NCBI RefSeq assembly: GCF_014649535.1
Contig: NZ_BMTF01000015.1
Span: 118,230 to 182,229, forward strand
Reading direction: 5' to 3'
Origin: Streptomyces gelaticus
GTDB lineage: Bacteria > Actinomycetota > Actinomycetes > Streptomycetales > Streptomycetaceae
DNA length: 64,000 nt
The translations under genes and the position numbers were made by a program. The notes beneath the pieces were generated by a model that saw nothing but the letters and a program-made list of their open reading frames with translations, did not search any database and was not told where the DNA came from. The first letter of the stretch is position 1. Each line of letters starts with the position of its first letter. This document shows positions 7,122 through 16,387 of this stretch, in pieces.

Positions 7122-8033
7122 TCAGTGCAGGGTGAGCGGGGTCTCGGACTCGACGCGGGTCAGTTTCTCCGGGTTGCGTACGTAGTAGAGGCCGGTGATG
7201 AGGGTGTCCTCGATCCGGAACGCCACGACGCCGTCGATCTCGTCGTCCAGGCGCAGCACGAACGCCGGGTTGCCGTTGACCGGGGTGGGGCTGATGGTGA
7301 TCGTGGCGGTGGTCTTGCCGGAGCTGCCGATGAGGTAGCGGGCCACCTTGTCGGCGCCGATGATCGGCCGTCGGGCTGCCTGCTTGATGCCGCCGCCGTC
7401 GCCGAGGAGGACGACGTCGGGGGCGAGTACGTCGAGGAGGCCCTGGAGGTCCCCGGTCTCCAGGGCGCGCCGGAACGAATCCACCGCCGCCCGGGAGACG
7501 CTCGCCGAGACCGCCGCGCGGGGGCGGCGGGCGTCGACGTGCCGACGGGCGCGGTGGGCGATCTGGCGGACGGCTGCCGGGCTCTTGTCGACGGCGGCGG
7601 CGATCTCGTCGTAGTCGACGTCGAAGACCTCCCGCAGCACGAAGACTGCGCGCTCCGTCGGCGACAGGGTTTCCAGGACGAGCATCAGGGCCATCGACAC
7701 GCTTTCGGCGAGTTCGACATCTTCGGCCACGTCCGGCGAGGTGAGCACGGGTTCGGGAAGCCAGGGGCCGACGTACGCCTCCTTGCGGCGCGACAGCGTG
7801 CGCAGCCGGTTGAGCGCCTGGCGGGTGGTGATCCGGACCAGGTAGGCGCGCGGGTCGCGGACCTGTTCCGGATCGACCTCGACCCACCGCAGCCAGGTCT
7901 CCTGGAGGACGTCCTCCGCGTCGGCCGCCGATCCGAGCATCTCGTAGGCGACGGTGAAGAGGAGGTTGCGGTGGGCGACGAAGGCCTCGGTCGCCGGGTC
8001 GGTGGTGGCGCGCTCGTCGTGGTCGTCGTTCAC
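7122..8033 (-). CDS. ECF41-group RNA polymerase sigma factor
   Basis: The protein has 303 residues. Sigma region 2 spans about residues 14-80 (LLFTVAYEMLGSAADAEDVLQETWLRW) and region 4 about 115-170 (LSPTERAVFVLREVFDVDYDEIA). A SnoaL-like C-terminal extension follows. The ECF41 hallmarks are present: WLPEP in the linker, the DGGGIK segment, and NPEKL near the end. In this group the fused extension controls activity in place of an anti-sigma factor, and the target is usually an adjacent oxidoreductase-type gene. The flavoprotein gene just upstream fits that role and carries a matching promoter. Confidence 0.93.
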   Translation of the reverse strand: MNDDHDERATTDPATEAFVAHRNLLFTVAYEMLGSAADAEDVLQETWLRWVEVDPEQVRDPRAYLVRITTRQALNRLRTLSRRKEAYVGPWLPEPVLTSPDVAEDVELAESVSMALMLVLETLSPTERAVFVLREVFDVDYDEIAAAVDKSPAAVRQIAHRARRHVDARRPRAAVSASVSRAAVDSFRRALETGDLQGLLDVLAPDVVLLGDGGGIKQAARRPIIGADKVARYLIGSSGKTTATITISPTPVNGNPAFVLRLDDEIDGVVAFRIEDTLITGLYYVRNPEKLTRVESETPLTLH

Positions 8034-8088
8034 GGCTGGCCTCTCTGCGGCTGTCGGCTATCGGTTGTCGGCTATCGGATTCCGGTCC

Positions 8089-9246
8089 TCAGGCCGTTTG
8101 TCCGGCGGCGGCCGGTGCCTTGTCGTGTGCGGGGCGCGGGCCGTTCTTGTGCGCCTCGTTCGCCAACTGCTTGACGGTGGTCCTGCAGACGAACTCCTTG
8201 AGCTTCCCACCGGGGCTGCCGGTCAGGAGCACCGGGATCGCGTGGTCGTTCATGGTGGCGAACTGGAAGATTCCGGCGCGGCGGCCCAGGCTGAGGCACT
8301 GGCCGGCGAACCGCACCTTGAGGGGCGCGGGTCGCTCGCCCGCGATCCGGCTGAGCACCGTGCGGGCGGCGCGCGCGCCCAGCTGGCCCGCGGCCTGGCA
8401 GCTCATCCGGAACGGCACGTCCACCGGTGCCGCCGCGTCCCCGGCCGCGATGATCCGCGCGTCGTCCACGCTCGTCAGCGTCCCATCCGTGAGCAGGCGG
8501 CCCACGGCGTCGGTGCTCAGCCCGCTGCGGGCGGCCAGGTCCGGTACGCCGAATCCGGCAGCCCAGACGGTGACCTTGCTGGGGAGTTCGCGGCCGTCGT
8601 CGAGCCGTACGGCGTCGCCGGTCACGGCTGCCACCCTCGCGCCGGGGCCCTCGACCACGGTCACGCCGAGTCCGGCGAGGGTCCGGGCGACCGAGCGGCG
8701 GCCCCGGGGGTGCAGATACGGGCCGAGTTCCTGGCCGCAGATCAGGGTCACGGCGCGGCCGTCCTCCGCCAGTTCGGCGGCGGTCTCGATGCCGGTCGGG
8801 CCGGAGCCGACGACGGTCACCGGGGCCGTCGCGGGTGCGGCGGCGAGGACCGGACGCAGCCGCCGCGCCTCCTCCAGGGTGGCGATCGGGTGGGCGAACT
8901 CCGCCGCGCCGGGCACGTCCGGTTCGGCGCTGCCGCTGCCCACCGCGTAGATCAGGTAGTCGTAGCCGACCGTGTCGCCGCTCGTCAGTTCCAGGCGGCG
9001 CCCGGCCGCGTCGATCGTCGCGACGCTGTCGACCACCAGCCGGATGTTCCCGGCCAGGACCTCCCCGTAGTCGACGACCGCGTCATGGTTGCCGCCGACC
9101 AGCTGGTGCAGGCGGATGCGCTCGACGAAGTCGGGGCGCGGGTTGATCAGCGTCACCTTCACGCCTTCGTCGTGCGCCAGCCGGTTGGCCGCGGTGACGC
9201 CCGCGTAACCCCCGCCGATGACGACGACATCGGTGTTCCTGTCCAT
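8089..9246 (-). CDS. NAD(P)/FAD-dependent oxidoreductase, type II NADH dehydrogenase-like
   Basis: The 385-residue product starts at ATG 9246 (MDRNTDVVVIGGGYAGVTAANRL), preceded by GGACGGAGAGAG. Upstream in-frame text is leader sequence. GGGYAG near the N-terminus is the FAD dinucleotide fold. PVTVVGSGPTGIETAAELAE (about residue 140) is the NAD(P)H fold. IIAAGDAAAP (about 265-275) is the second FAD motif. It probably oxidises NAD(P)H on the inner face of the membrane, with a quinone or another acceptor. It lies 55 bases upstream of the ECF41 gene on the same strand and is the likely regulon member of that sigma factor. Confidence 0.9.
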   Translation of the reverse strand: MDRNTDVVVIGGGYAGVTAANRLAHDEGVKVTLINPRPDFVERIRLHQLVGGNHDAVVDYGEVLAGNIRLVVDSVATIDAAGRRLELTSGDTVGYDYLIYAVGSGSAEPDVPGAAEFAHPIATLEEARRLRPVLAAAPATAPVTVVGSGPTGIETAAELAEDGRAVTLICGQELGPYLHPRGRRSVARTLAGLGVTVVEGPGARVAAVTGDAVRLDDGRELPSKVTVWAAGFGVPDLAARSGLSTDAVGRLLTDGTLTSVDDARIIAAGDAAAPVDVPFRMSCQAAGQLGARAARTVLSRIAGERPAPLKVRFAGQCLSLGRRAGIFQFATMNDHAIPVLLTGSPGGKLKEFVCRTTVKQLANEAHKNGPRPAHDKAPAAAGQTA

Positions 9247-9282
9247 GATCTCTCTCCGTCCGTTGCCCGGTTTCGGCATCAA

Positions 9283-9309
9283 GACACCGGACGGTGGAGT
9301 GCTGTGACG
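9283..9309 (-). promoter_or_regulatory. Candidate ECF41-type promoter
   Basis: Read on the minus strand, CGTCACA (9309-9303) is followed after exactly 16 bases by TGTC (9286-9283). The published ECF41 consensus is TGTCACA, 16 bases, CGTC, so each element has one mismatch. The -10 element lies 36 bases before the oxidoreductase ATG. Location and spacing fit direct control by the neighbouring sigma factor. Confidence 0.6.
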
Positions 9310-9364
9310 CGGCGTGAGGCAGATCACTCGCGAGGGCGCGGGGGCGGCCCGTGCCCACCCCGTA

Positions 9365-12300
9365 CTACCGCGGCGGCAAGGGCGGACGCCGCCGGTCCGG
9401 GACGTCGTCGTACGTCGGCGGGGTCGCAGCCGGCTGGGCGGCCAGCAGGTCCAGGGCCACCCGTACCGCGTCGTCCAGCACCGCGTACCGGCCCTCCGCC
9501 CAGTCGAGGGGGGTGCGCAGGGCCTCCAGGTCCGGTTCGACGCCGTGGTTCTCGATGGACCAGCCGTAGGTGTCGAACCAGGCCGCGTTCATCGGCACCG
9601 TGATCACCGTGCCGTCGCCCAGCCTGGTCCGGCCGGTCATGCCGACGACGCCGCCCCAGGTCCGCTGGCCCACCACCGGGCCGAGCTTCAGCAGGCGGAA
9701 CGCGGCGGTGATCATGTCGCCGTCGGAGGAGGTCGCCTCGTCGGCCAGGGCGACCACCGGGCCGCGCGGGGCGTTGGAGGCGTAGCTGACCGGCTGGGCG
9801 TTGCGGGTCAGGTCCCAGCCGAGGATGGTGCGGGTCAGCTTCTCGACCACCAGCTCGCTGATGTGGCCGCCCGCGTTGCCGCGCACGTCGACGATCAGGG
9901 CCGGCCGCGACACCTCCAGGCGCAGGTCCCGGTTGAACTGGGCCCAGCCCGATCCGCCCATGTCGGGGATGTGCAGATAGCCGCACTTGCCGCCGCTCAG
10001 CTCCCGTACGACCTCCCGGCGTTTGGACACCCAGTCCTGGTAGCGCAGCGGCCGCTCGTCGACCAGGGGTACGACGGCGACGCGGCGGGGGAGGCTCCCG
10101 TCCCCGGCCGGGCGGAAGGTGAGCTCGACCGTGGTGCCGCCCGCCGCGGTGAGGAGGGGGTACGGGCCGGCGACCGGGTCGACGGGGCGTCCGTCGACAT
10201 GGGTGAGGACGGCGCCCTCCCGGACGCCCGTACCGGCCAGCGGGGAGCGGGCCTTGGAGTCGGAGGAGTCGCCGGGCAGGATGCGCCGGATCGTCCAGTC
10301 GCCGTCCCGGCACACCAGGTTCGCGCCGAGCAGGCCGATCGCCCGCTGGTAGTGCGGCGGGCCCTCGTTGCGGCGGGCGGGGGTCACGTACGCGTGGGAG
10401 GTGCCCAGTTCGCCCAGGACCTCGCGCATCAGGTCGGCGAACTCGTCGGGGGAGGCGACCCGTTCGACCAGCGGGCGGTACTGGTCGAGCACGGCCGTCC
10501 AGTCGATGCCGGACATGTCCGGGTCCCAGAAGTAGGAGCGGATGATGCGGCCGCCCTCCTCGTACGCCTGGCGCCACTCCGCCGCCGGGTCGACCTCGTG
10601 CAGGATGCGGCGCAGGTCGAGGTAGACCGTCGAGTCGCTGTCGGCGGGCTCGGTGGCGGGGACGGCGCGCAGCTCGCCCTCGTCCATGACGACCAGCCGG
10701 GTCGCGTCGCCGCTGACCGCGAACCAGTCGAGATGGCCGACCAGTTCGGTCTTCCTGGCCTTGACGATGTTGAAGTGTTCGAGGGTGGGCCGGCCCGACA
10801 TGTCCGCCGGGTTGGCGAAGGTCTCGCCGAGCGCGCCGGAGATCGGCCAGCGCAGCCAGACCAGCCCGCCGCCGCTCACCGGGTGCAGGGCGGAGTACTT
10901 GGACGCGGAGACCGGGAAGGGCGTCACCCGGCTCTCCAGGCCCTCGAACTCGACGGTGACCGTCGAGGGGCCCTCGCCCGTGACGGCTTCGGGAATGTCG
11001 TCGGCCGGGTCGAGTCCGCCCGCCGCCGGGCGCCCCTCCGGGGACAGGGCGAACGGGGAGGGGGTGGCGGAGGAGAGCGGCACCAGGTAGGGGCGGCAGC
11101 CCAGGGGAAAGGAGAGGTCGCCGGTGTGGACGTCGTAGACCGGGTCGAAGCCGCGCCAGGAGAGGAAGGCGAGATAGCGTCCGTCGCCCGTGAAGACGGG
11201 GTTCTCGTCCTCGAAGCGGCCGTTGGTGACATCGACGATCACGGGCGAGCCGGTGCCCAGGATGCGGGCCAGCTTGATCTGGCGCAGCGAGCGGCCGATG
11301 CCGGGGTGCGACCAGGTCAGCCAGGCGCCGTCCGGGGAGAACGCCAGGTCGCGGACCGGGCCGTTGATGGAGCGGATCAGCTCGGTGGGCTCCCCGGTGG
11401 AGAGCTCCTCGTCGGTGTCCAGGAGCAGCAGCCGTCCGTCGTTCGTCGCGATGGCCAGCCGCTCGCCGTCCGGGTCGGCGATCAGCTCGTGGACCCGGCC
11501 GAGCTGTCCGGAGGCCAGCCGGCGCGGTGCGCGGTCGCCGCTGGCGCGCGGCAGGTAGGCGATCTCGATCGCGTCCTCGCCGTCGGCGTCCGTGACGTAG
11601 GCGACCTGGCCGCCGCTGCCGAGCATCTCGGGCAGCCGGACCCGGACCCCGGGGGTGTCGGCGATGGTGCGGGCGGGGCCGTCGCGGTGGGTGAGCCAGT
11701 ACAGGCTGCCGCGTACGGTGACGGCGCTGGCCCGGCCCGTCTCGTCCACGGAGAGCGAGTCGATGTTGCTGGCGGCCGGGACCTGGTGGACGCGCCGTCC
11801 GGTGCGCGGGCCGCCGAGCCGGACGGCGAGCTTCCGCGGGACCGCGTCCGGCGAGGCCAGGTCGTCCACCAGCCAGAGATCGCCCGCGCACTGGTAGACG
11901 ATCCGGTGGCCGTCGCTGGAGGCGTGCCGGGCGTAGAAGGCGTCGTGGTCGGTGTGGCGGCGCAGGTCGGTGCCGTCGGGGCGGCAGGAGTAGAGATTGC
12001 CGACGCCCTCGTGGTCGGAGAGGAAGGCGATCCGGCCGGCGACGAACATCGGGGAGGCGAGATGGCCGCCGATGTCCGGGAGCAGCCGCTTGCCGTGCAG
12101 CCAGAGCCGGCCGGTCGCGCCGCCCCGGTACCGCTTCCAGGCGGCGGGTTCGTGCGGGGGCGTGCCGGTGAGGAGCAGGGTGCGCCGCTCGCCGTCGATG
12201 TCGGCGACCGCGATGTCGGAGACCGGGCCCCAGGGCAGCTTGCCGCCGGGGCTGCCGTCGGTGGGGACGCTGTAGGCCCAGGAGACGTGCGAGAACGGCT

Positions 12301-12655
12301 GGTTGTGCGAGGAGACCGCGAGGATGTGGGCGGAGTCCTCGGGGTCGGGGGTCCAGCTGCAGACCCGGGTGTCCGTCGAGCCCCAGTAGGTGAGCCGGCG
12401 GGCCGGGCCGCCGTCGACCGGTGCGAGATGGATCTCGGGGTCGAGGGTGCGCCAGGTGGTGTACGCGATCCGGCTGCCGTCGGGGGAGAAGCGCGGGTGG
12501 CTGACCCGGGTCCGGTCGATGGTCAGCCGCCAGGCGCGGCCGGGCCGCTCTCCCTCGGGCGTGAGGGGGGCGACCCACAGGTCGTCCTCGGCCGCGAAGC
12601 AGAGCAGGTCGTCGTGGAGGTGCGGGAAACGGAGATACGCGACGTCGTCACTCAC
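9365..12655 (-). CDS. Tricorn-type S41 family serine peptidase
   Basis: About 1096 residues from GTG 12655 (VSDDVAYLRFPHLHDDLLCF). The N-terminal ~650 residues form beta-propeller blades with repeated SPDG-type motifs (RFSPDGSRIAYTTW, AFSPDGAWLTW). A PDZ-like segment (LTHVDGRPV) and an S41 protease domain follow. Catalytic elements are ELGTSHAYV (His about 754), DEATSSDGD (Ser-Asp about 976) and SIENHGVEPD. Tricorn homologues degrade oligopeptides released by the proteasome. The start is chosen by homology: GGAGG abuts the GTG with almost no spacer, so initiation may differ. The minus frame stays open to 12850, but that part is promoter-like DNA. Confidence 0.92.
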   Translation of the reverse strand: MSDDVAYLRFPHLHDDLLCFAAEDDLWVAPLTPEGERPGRAWRLTIDRTRVSHPRFSPDGSRIAYTTWRTLDPEIHLAPVDGGPARRLTYWGSTDTRVCSWTPDPEDSAHILAVSSHNQPFSHVSWAYSVPTDGSPGGKLPWGPVSDIAVADIDGERRTLLLTGTPPHEPAAWKRYRGGATGRLWLHGKRLLPDIGGHLASPMFVAGRIAFLSDHEGVGNLYSCRPDGTDLRRHTDHDAFYARHASSDGHRIVYQCAGDLWLVDDLASPDAVPRKLAVRLGGPRTGRRVHQVPAASNIDSLSVDETGRASAVTVRGSLYWLTHRDGPARTIADTPGVRVRLPEMLGSGGQVAYVTDADGEDAIEIAYLPRASGDRAPRRLASGQLGRVHELIADPDGERLAIATNDGRLLLLDTDEELSTGEPTELIRSINGPVRDLAFSPDGAWLTWSHPGIGRSLRQIKLARILGTGSPVIVDVTNGRFEDENPVFTGDGRYLAFLSWRGFDPVYDVHTGDLSFPLGCRPYLVPLSSATPSPFALSPEGRPAAGGLDPADDIPEAVTGEGPSTVTVEFEGLESRVTPFPVSASKYSALHPVSGGGLVWLRWPISGALGETFANPADMSGRPTLEHFNIVKARKTELVGHLDWFAVSGDATRLVVMDEGELRAVPATEPADSDSTVYLDLRRILHEVDPAAEWRQAYEEGGRIIRSYFWDPDMSGIDWTAVLDQYRPLVERVASPDEFADLMREVLGELGTSHAYVTPARRNEGPPHYQRAIGLLGANLVCRDGDWTIRRILPGDSSDSKARSPLAGTGVREGAVLTHVDGRPVDPVAGPYPLLTAAGGTTVELTFRPAGDGSLPRRVAVVPLVDERPLRYQDWVSKRREVVRELSGGKCGYLHIPDMGGSGWAQFNRDLRLEVSRPALIVDVRGNAGGHISELVVEKLTRTILGWDLTRNAQPVSYASNAPRGPVVALADEATSSDGDMITAAFRLLKLGPVVGQRTWGGVVGMTGRTRLGDGTVITVPMNAAWFDTYGWSIENHGVEPDLEALRTPLDWAEGRYAVLDDAVRVALDLLAAQPAATPPTYDDVPDRRRPPLPPR

Positions 12656-12726
12656 CCTCCAATGCTTTCCGCGCCGGAGGGCCCCGGCAACTCGTGGTGC
12701 GATACCAGTTGTGGCGCGGAACACAA

Positions 12727-12788
12727 GCGAAACGATTTCGTTTCGCTCGGCGGTCGGGGTACGGTCGATGTGTACGAAACAGTTTCGT
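12727..12788. promoter_or_regulatory. Two palindromic operators for the TetR regulator
   Basis: Site 1 (12727-12746) is GCGAAACGA-tt-TCGTTTCGC with perfect 9-bp arms. Site 2 (12774-12788) is ACGAAAC-a-GTTTCGT with perfect 7-bp arms. Both share CGAAAC/GTTTCG half-sites and lie between the divergent peptidase and TetR genes, 55-117 bases before the TetR ATG. They are the obvious binding sites for the TetR protein at 12844. Confidence 0.8.
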
Positions 12789-12843
12789 TCGATTGACTGG
12801 CGTACGAGCAGCAGAAGTACGAGCACCGGAACAGGAGATCGAC

Positions 12844-13416
12844 ATGGCACGCACCCGGCTCACGCCCGAGCGCGAGAGCGAGCTGTACGCAGCCGTGCTC
12901 GACCTGCTCCGTGAAGTCGGTTACGACGCCCTGACCATGGACGCCGTCGCCGCGCGCACCCGTTCCAGCAAGGCGACCCTCTACCGCCAGTGGGGGAGCA
13001 AGCCCGAGCTGGTCGTCAAGGCCCTGCGGCACAACAAGCCGGTCACCCTCGCGGAGATCGACACCGGATCGCTGCGCGGCGACTTCCACGCCGTGCTGAG
13101 CGGTACCGACGACTGCCAGATGGAGAAGGACTCCGCGCTGATGCGGGGGCTGACCCATGCCGTCCACGAGAATCCCGATCTCCACCAGGCCCTGCGCGAA
13201 CTGCTCATCGAGCCGGAGATGACCGGCCTCGACCTGATGCTGCGCCGAGCCGTGGACCGGGGCGAGGTGCGTCCGGACAACCCGGCGCTGAAATACGTGT
13301 CGCACATGGTGGTCGGCGCCTTCGCCGCCCGGCAGCTGGTCGAGGACCGCACGGTCGACCAGGCGTTCCTCATCGACTACTTCGACTCCGTGGTTCTCCC
13401 CGCACTCGGAGTCTGA
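12844..13416 (+). CDS. TetR family transcriptional regulator of the MMPL exporter
   Basis: The protein is 190 residues from ATG 12844 (MARTRLTPERESELYAAVLD), with AGGAGA seven bases upstream. The helix-turn-helix covers about residues 12-58 (ALTMDAVAARTRSSKATLYRQWGSK). The C-terminal ligand domain resembles the TetR_C group found with efflux pumps. The MMPL gene starts 137 bases downstream on the same strand. Two near-identical palindromes upstream suggest autoregulation, with co-repression of the exporter. Confidence 0.92.
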   Translation: MARTRLTPERESELYAAVLDLLREVGYDALTMDAVAARTRSSKATLYRQWGSKPELVVKALRHNKPVTLAEIDTGSLRGDFHAVLSGTDDCQMEKDSALMRGLTHAVHENPDLHQALRELLIEPEMTGLDLMLRRAVDRGEVRPDNPALKYVSHMVVGAFAARQLVEDRTVDQAFLIDYFDSVVLPALGV

Positions 13417-13553
13417 CCCCCCGGACCGCCCCGCGCGGCCCGTTCCCACCCGCACGGCCCCCTCCCCAAGCCCCACCTGACACGCCGCTCTCGTCGTCGG
13501 GCTGGTTCCTCACGCCCTTTTCCACTCACGACCCGACCCGGGAGTACCCCTCC

Positions 13554-15770
13554 GTGGCCACATTCCTCTACAAACTCGGACGGCTGTCCTTCCGGCGCCG
13601 CCGCTATGTCGCCCTGATCTGGGTGGCACTGCTGGCGCTCGCCGGATTCGGCGCGGCCTCCGCGTCCACCGCCACCTCCAGCTCCTTCTCGATCCCGGGC
13701 ACGGAGGCGCAGCGCGCCTTCGACCTGCTGGAACAGCGCTTCCCCGGGGCCAGTGCCGACGGCGCGAGCGCCCGGGTCGTCTTCAAGGCCCCCGGCGGCG
13801 AGAAGATGACCGACCCGGCGAACAAGGCCGAGGTCGACAAGGTCATCGGCGAGCTGAAGTCCGGCTCGGACCAGATCGCCTCGGTCACCGACCCGTACAC
13901 CGCGGGCGCCGTCAGCAAGAACGGCTCGACCGCGTACGTCTCGGTCTCCTACAAGGTCAACTCGATGGAGCTGACCGACGAGACCCGGGAGGCCCTGCAG
14001 GACGCGGGCCACGCGGCGCAGAAGAGCGGGATGACCGTGGAGATCGGCGGTGACGCGCTCATGGTGATCCCGGAGACCGGAGCCACCGAGATCATCGGTA
14101 TCGCCATCGCCGCGGTGGTGCTGGTCATCACCTTCGGCTCGCTGATCGCCGCCGGGCTGCCGCTGCTCACCGCCCTGATCGGGGTCGGCATCGGCGTCTC
14201 CACGATCACCGCGCTGGCGAACGTACTGGACCTGGGCTCCACCACCGCCACCCTCGCGATGATGATCGGCCTCGCGGTCGGCATCGACTACGCGCTGTTC
14301 ATCGTCTCTCGCTACCGCGCCGAGCTGGCCGAGGGCCGCGAGGGCGAGGAAGCGGCCGGACGGGCCGTCGGCACGGCGGGCTCCGCGGTCGTCTTCGCCG
14401 GTCTCACCGTCGTCATCGCGCTGGTCGGCCTCGCCGTCGTGAACATCCCGATGCTGTCGAAGATGGGCTTCGCCGCGGCCGGCACGGTCGCGATCGCCGT
14501 CCTCATCGCACTCACCCTGGTCCCGGCGGTGCTGGGCTTCGCCGGGAAGCGGGTCCTGGGACGCAAGGCGCGCAAGGCGGCCGAGGTCCCGGCCGGGACC
14601 GAGGGCAAGCCGAACATGGGCACCCGCTGGGCGCGGTTCGTGCTGCGCAAGCCGGTGTGGGTGCTGCTGGTCGGCGTCATCGGCCTCGGCACGGTCGCCG
14701 TACCGGCCGCGTCCCTGGAGATGGGCCTGCCCGACGACGGCTCCCAGCCCACCAGCACCACCCAGCGGCGCGCCTACGACCTGCTCTCCGAGGGCTTCGG
14801 CCCGGGCTTCAACGGGCCGCTGATGGTCGTCGTCGACACCGCGGACAGCTCCGACGGCAAGGCCGCCGCCAAGCAGGTCTCCGACGAGATCTCCGGCATG
14901 AAGGGCGTCGTCGCCGTCACCCCGGCCCAGTTCAACAAGGCCGGCGACACCGCGATGATCACCGTCGTCCCGAAGGACCGGCCGAGCTCCGTCGATACGG
15001 AGAACGTGGTCCACGCGATCCGTGACGCGGGCAAGGACATCGAGTCCGACACCGGCGCCGAGGTCCTGGTCACCGGCTCCACCGCGATGAACATCGACTT
15101 CTCGCAGAAGATGAACGACGCGCTGCTGCCGTATCTGGCGCTCGTGGTCGGACTCGCCTTCCTGCTGCTGATGGTGGTCTTCCGGTCGGTGCTGGTGCCG
15201 CTGAAGGCGGCCCTGGGCTTCCTGCTCTCGGTCGTCGCGGCCCTGGGCGCGGTCGTCGCGGTCTTCCAGTGGGGCTGGCTCGGCTCGCTCTTCGGGGTGG
15301 AGCAGACCGGTCCGATCATGTCGATGATGCCGATCTTCATGGTGGGCGTGGTCTTCGGCCTCGCGATGGACTACGAGGTCTTCCTGGTCACCCGGATGCG
15401 CGAGGCGTACATCCACGGCGAGAAGCCCGGCCAGGCGATCGTCACCGGCTTCCGGCACGGCGCACGGGTCGTCACGGCCGCGGCCGTGATCATGATGGCG
15501 GTCTTCGCGGGCTTCATCGGCTCCAGCGAGCAGATGGTCAAGATGATCGGCTTCTCGCTCGCCATCGCCGTCTTCTTCGACGCCTTCGTGGTCCGGATGG
15601 CGATCGTGCCCGCGGTCCTGGCCCTGCTCGGCCGCCGCGCCTGGGCGCTGCCGCGCTGGCTGGACCGGATCCTGCCGAACGTGGACGTGGAGGGCGAGGG
15701 GCTGCGCGAGCAGCTCGACGAGACGCCCGGCGGCGACGCCGGGGGCGAGCGCGAGCTGGCCCGGGTCTGA
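13554..15770 (+). CDS. MMPL family RND-type transporter
   Basis: The product is 738 residues from GTG 13554 (VATFLYKLGRLSFRRRRYVALIWVALL). It has about 12 membrane helices in two MMPL repeats: one helix, an extracytoplasmic loop (about residues 45-175), five helices, then the same pattern repeated. The first repeat contains TTATLAMMIGLAVGIDYALFIVSRYR; the second contains MMPIFMVGVVFGLAMDYEVFLVTRMREA. The GxxxDY motifs carry the proton-relay Asp-Tyr pair. Such proteins export lipids, drugs or siderophores. The preceding TetR gene is its probable regulator. Confidence 0.93.
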   Translation: MATFLYKLGRLSFRRRRYVALIWVALLALAGFGAASASTATSSSFSIPGTEAQRAFDLLEQRFPGASADGASARVVFKAPGGEKMTDPANKAEVDKVIGELKSGSDQIASVTDPYTAGAVSKNGSTAYVSVSYKVNSMELTDETREALQDAGHAAQKSGMTVEIGGDALMVIPETGATEIIGIAIAAVVLVITFGSLIAAGLPLLTALIGVGIGVSTITALANVLDLGSTTATLAMMIGLAVGIDYALFIVSRYRAELAEGREGEEAAGRAVGTAGSAVVFAGLTVVIALVGLAVVNIPMLSKMGFAAAGTVAIAVLIALTLVPAVLGFAGKRVLGRKARKAAEVPAGTEGKPNMGTRWARFVLRKPVWVLLVGVIGLGTVAVPAASLEMGLPDDGSQPTSTTQRRAYDLLSEGFGPGFNGPLMVVVDTADSSDGKAAAKQVSDEISGMKGVVAVTPAQFNKAGDTAMITVVPKDRPSSVDTENVVHAIRDAGKDIESDTGAEVLVTGSTAMNIDFSQKMNDALLPYLALVVGLAFLLLMVVFRSVLVPLKAALGFLLSVVAALGAVVAVFQWGWLGSLFGVEQTGPIMSMMPIFMVGVVFGLAMDYEVFLVTRMREAYIHGEKPGQAIVTGFRHGARVVTAAAVIMMAVFAGFIGSSEQMVKMIGFSLAIAVFFDAFVVRMAIVPAVLALLGRRAWALPRWLDRILPNVDVEGEGLREQLDETPGGDAGGERELARV

Positions 15771-15882
15771 GCCGCCCGGTCCGGGGCCTGCCGGGCCGTG
15801 GAAGGGCCTGCGGGGTCCGCGCCTGAGCGGGGCGCGGCCCCGGACGCGCCGGTTGCCTGTGGGGGACGGGGCCGGGGCAATG

Positions 15883-15922
15883 AGAAGCCCCCGTACGGGT
15901 CTGCTGCCGTACGGGGGCTTCT
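15883..15922. terminator. Bidirectional hairpin terminator
   Basis: AGAAGCCCCCGTACGG (15883-15898) pairs perfectly with 15907-15922, giving a 16-bp stem and an 8-base loop. It lies between the convergent MMPL and SsgA-like genes and can serve both. Confidence 0.8.
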
Positions 15923-15949
15923 GTCATGCGGGCGGGGTGTGCGCCTTCG

Positions 15950-16297
15950 TCACGCGTGCGCGGGTCTGGCGCTCTCGGTGTGTGTGCGGTGCAGAAAGCG
16001 GACCAGCGGCGCGCTGTCGAACTGCACCACCTCCACACCCTCCTTCGAATGGACCTCCACGACCAGCTGCGTCCGTCCGCAGGGCCATACACGGACGCCG
16101 CCGCGCTCGGTGGGGGAGTGCAGCCCGCCCTCCAGCAGATCGCGGTCGAAGGCCCATTCGTCGCCACCGGGGAAGGCGACGTGGACGGCGCGCGGGTCCT
16201 TTTCGGAGTCGTACAGCAGGTCGACCGGGACGGCGGGGAGGTCGGGGGTGTCGTTGACGAGCCAGGCATCTGCCTGTTCATGGATCACGGGGGGCAT
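15950..16297 (-). CDS. SsgA-like sporulation/cell-division regulator
   Basis: The 115-residue product starts at ATG 16297 (MPPVIHEQADAWLV), with AGGAGGAGT seven bases upstream. VDLLYDSEKDPRAVHVAFP, WAFDRDLLEGGLHSP, GGVRVWPC and APLVRFLHRTH follow the SsgA/SsgB signature (YD-DPYAV-F, W-FARDLL, R-FL-R). These proteins are actinomycete-specific and position septa and peptidoglycan turnover during sporulation. It is slightly shorter than typical members (130-145). Its promoter region is shared with the divergent metal transporter operon. Confidence 0.9.
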   Translation of the reverse strand: MPPVIHEQADAWLVNDTPDLPAVPVDLLYDSEKDPRAVHVAFPGGDEWAFDRDLLEGGLHSPTERGGVRVWPCGRTQLVVEVHSKEGVEVVQFDSAPLVRFLHRTHTESARPAHA

Positions 16298-16387
16298 GGA
16301 ACGACTCCTCCTGTGCGTACTGCTTCGCCCTCCAATGTCCCATATTTTCCGCAAACAGCACGAGCGGCAGTTGTGACGCAGTCGCTC

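Noticed and set aside
9314..12796. Very long open frame on the plus strand opposite the tricorn peptidase
   Set aside because: It mirrors a real gene with strong domain evidence. Its translation is low-complexity Gly/Ala/Val/Arg/Asp text caused by high GC at third positions.
12656..12850. N-terminal extension of the tricorn peptidase to 12850
   Set aside because: This stretch holds the TetR operators and part of the divergent TetR coding region, and its translation is not protein-like.
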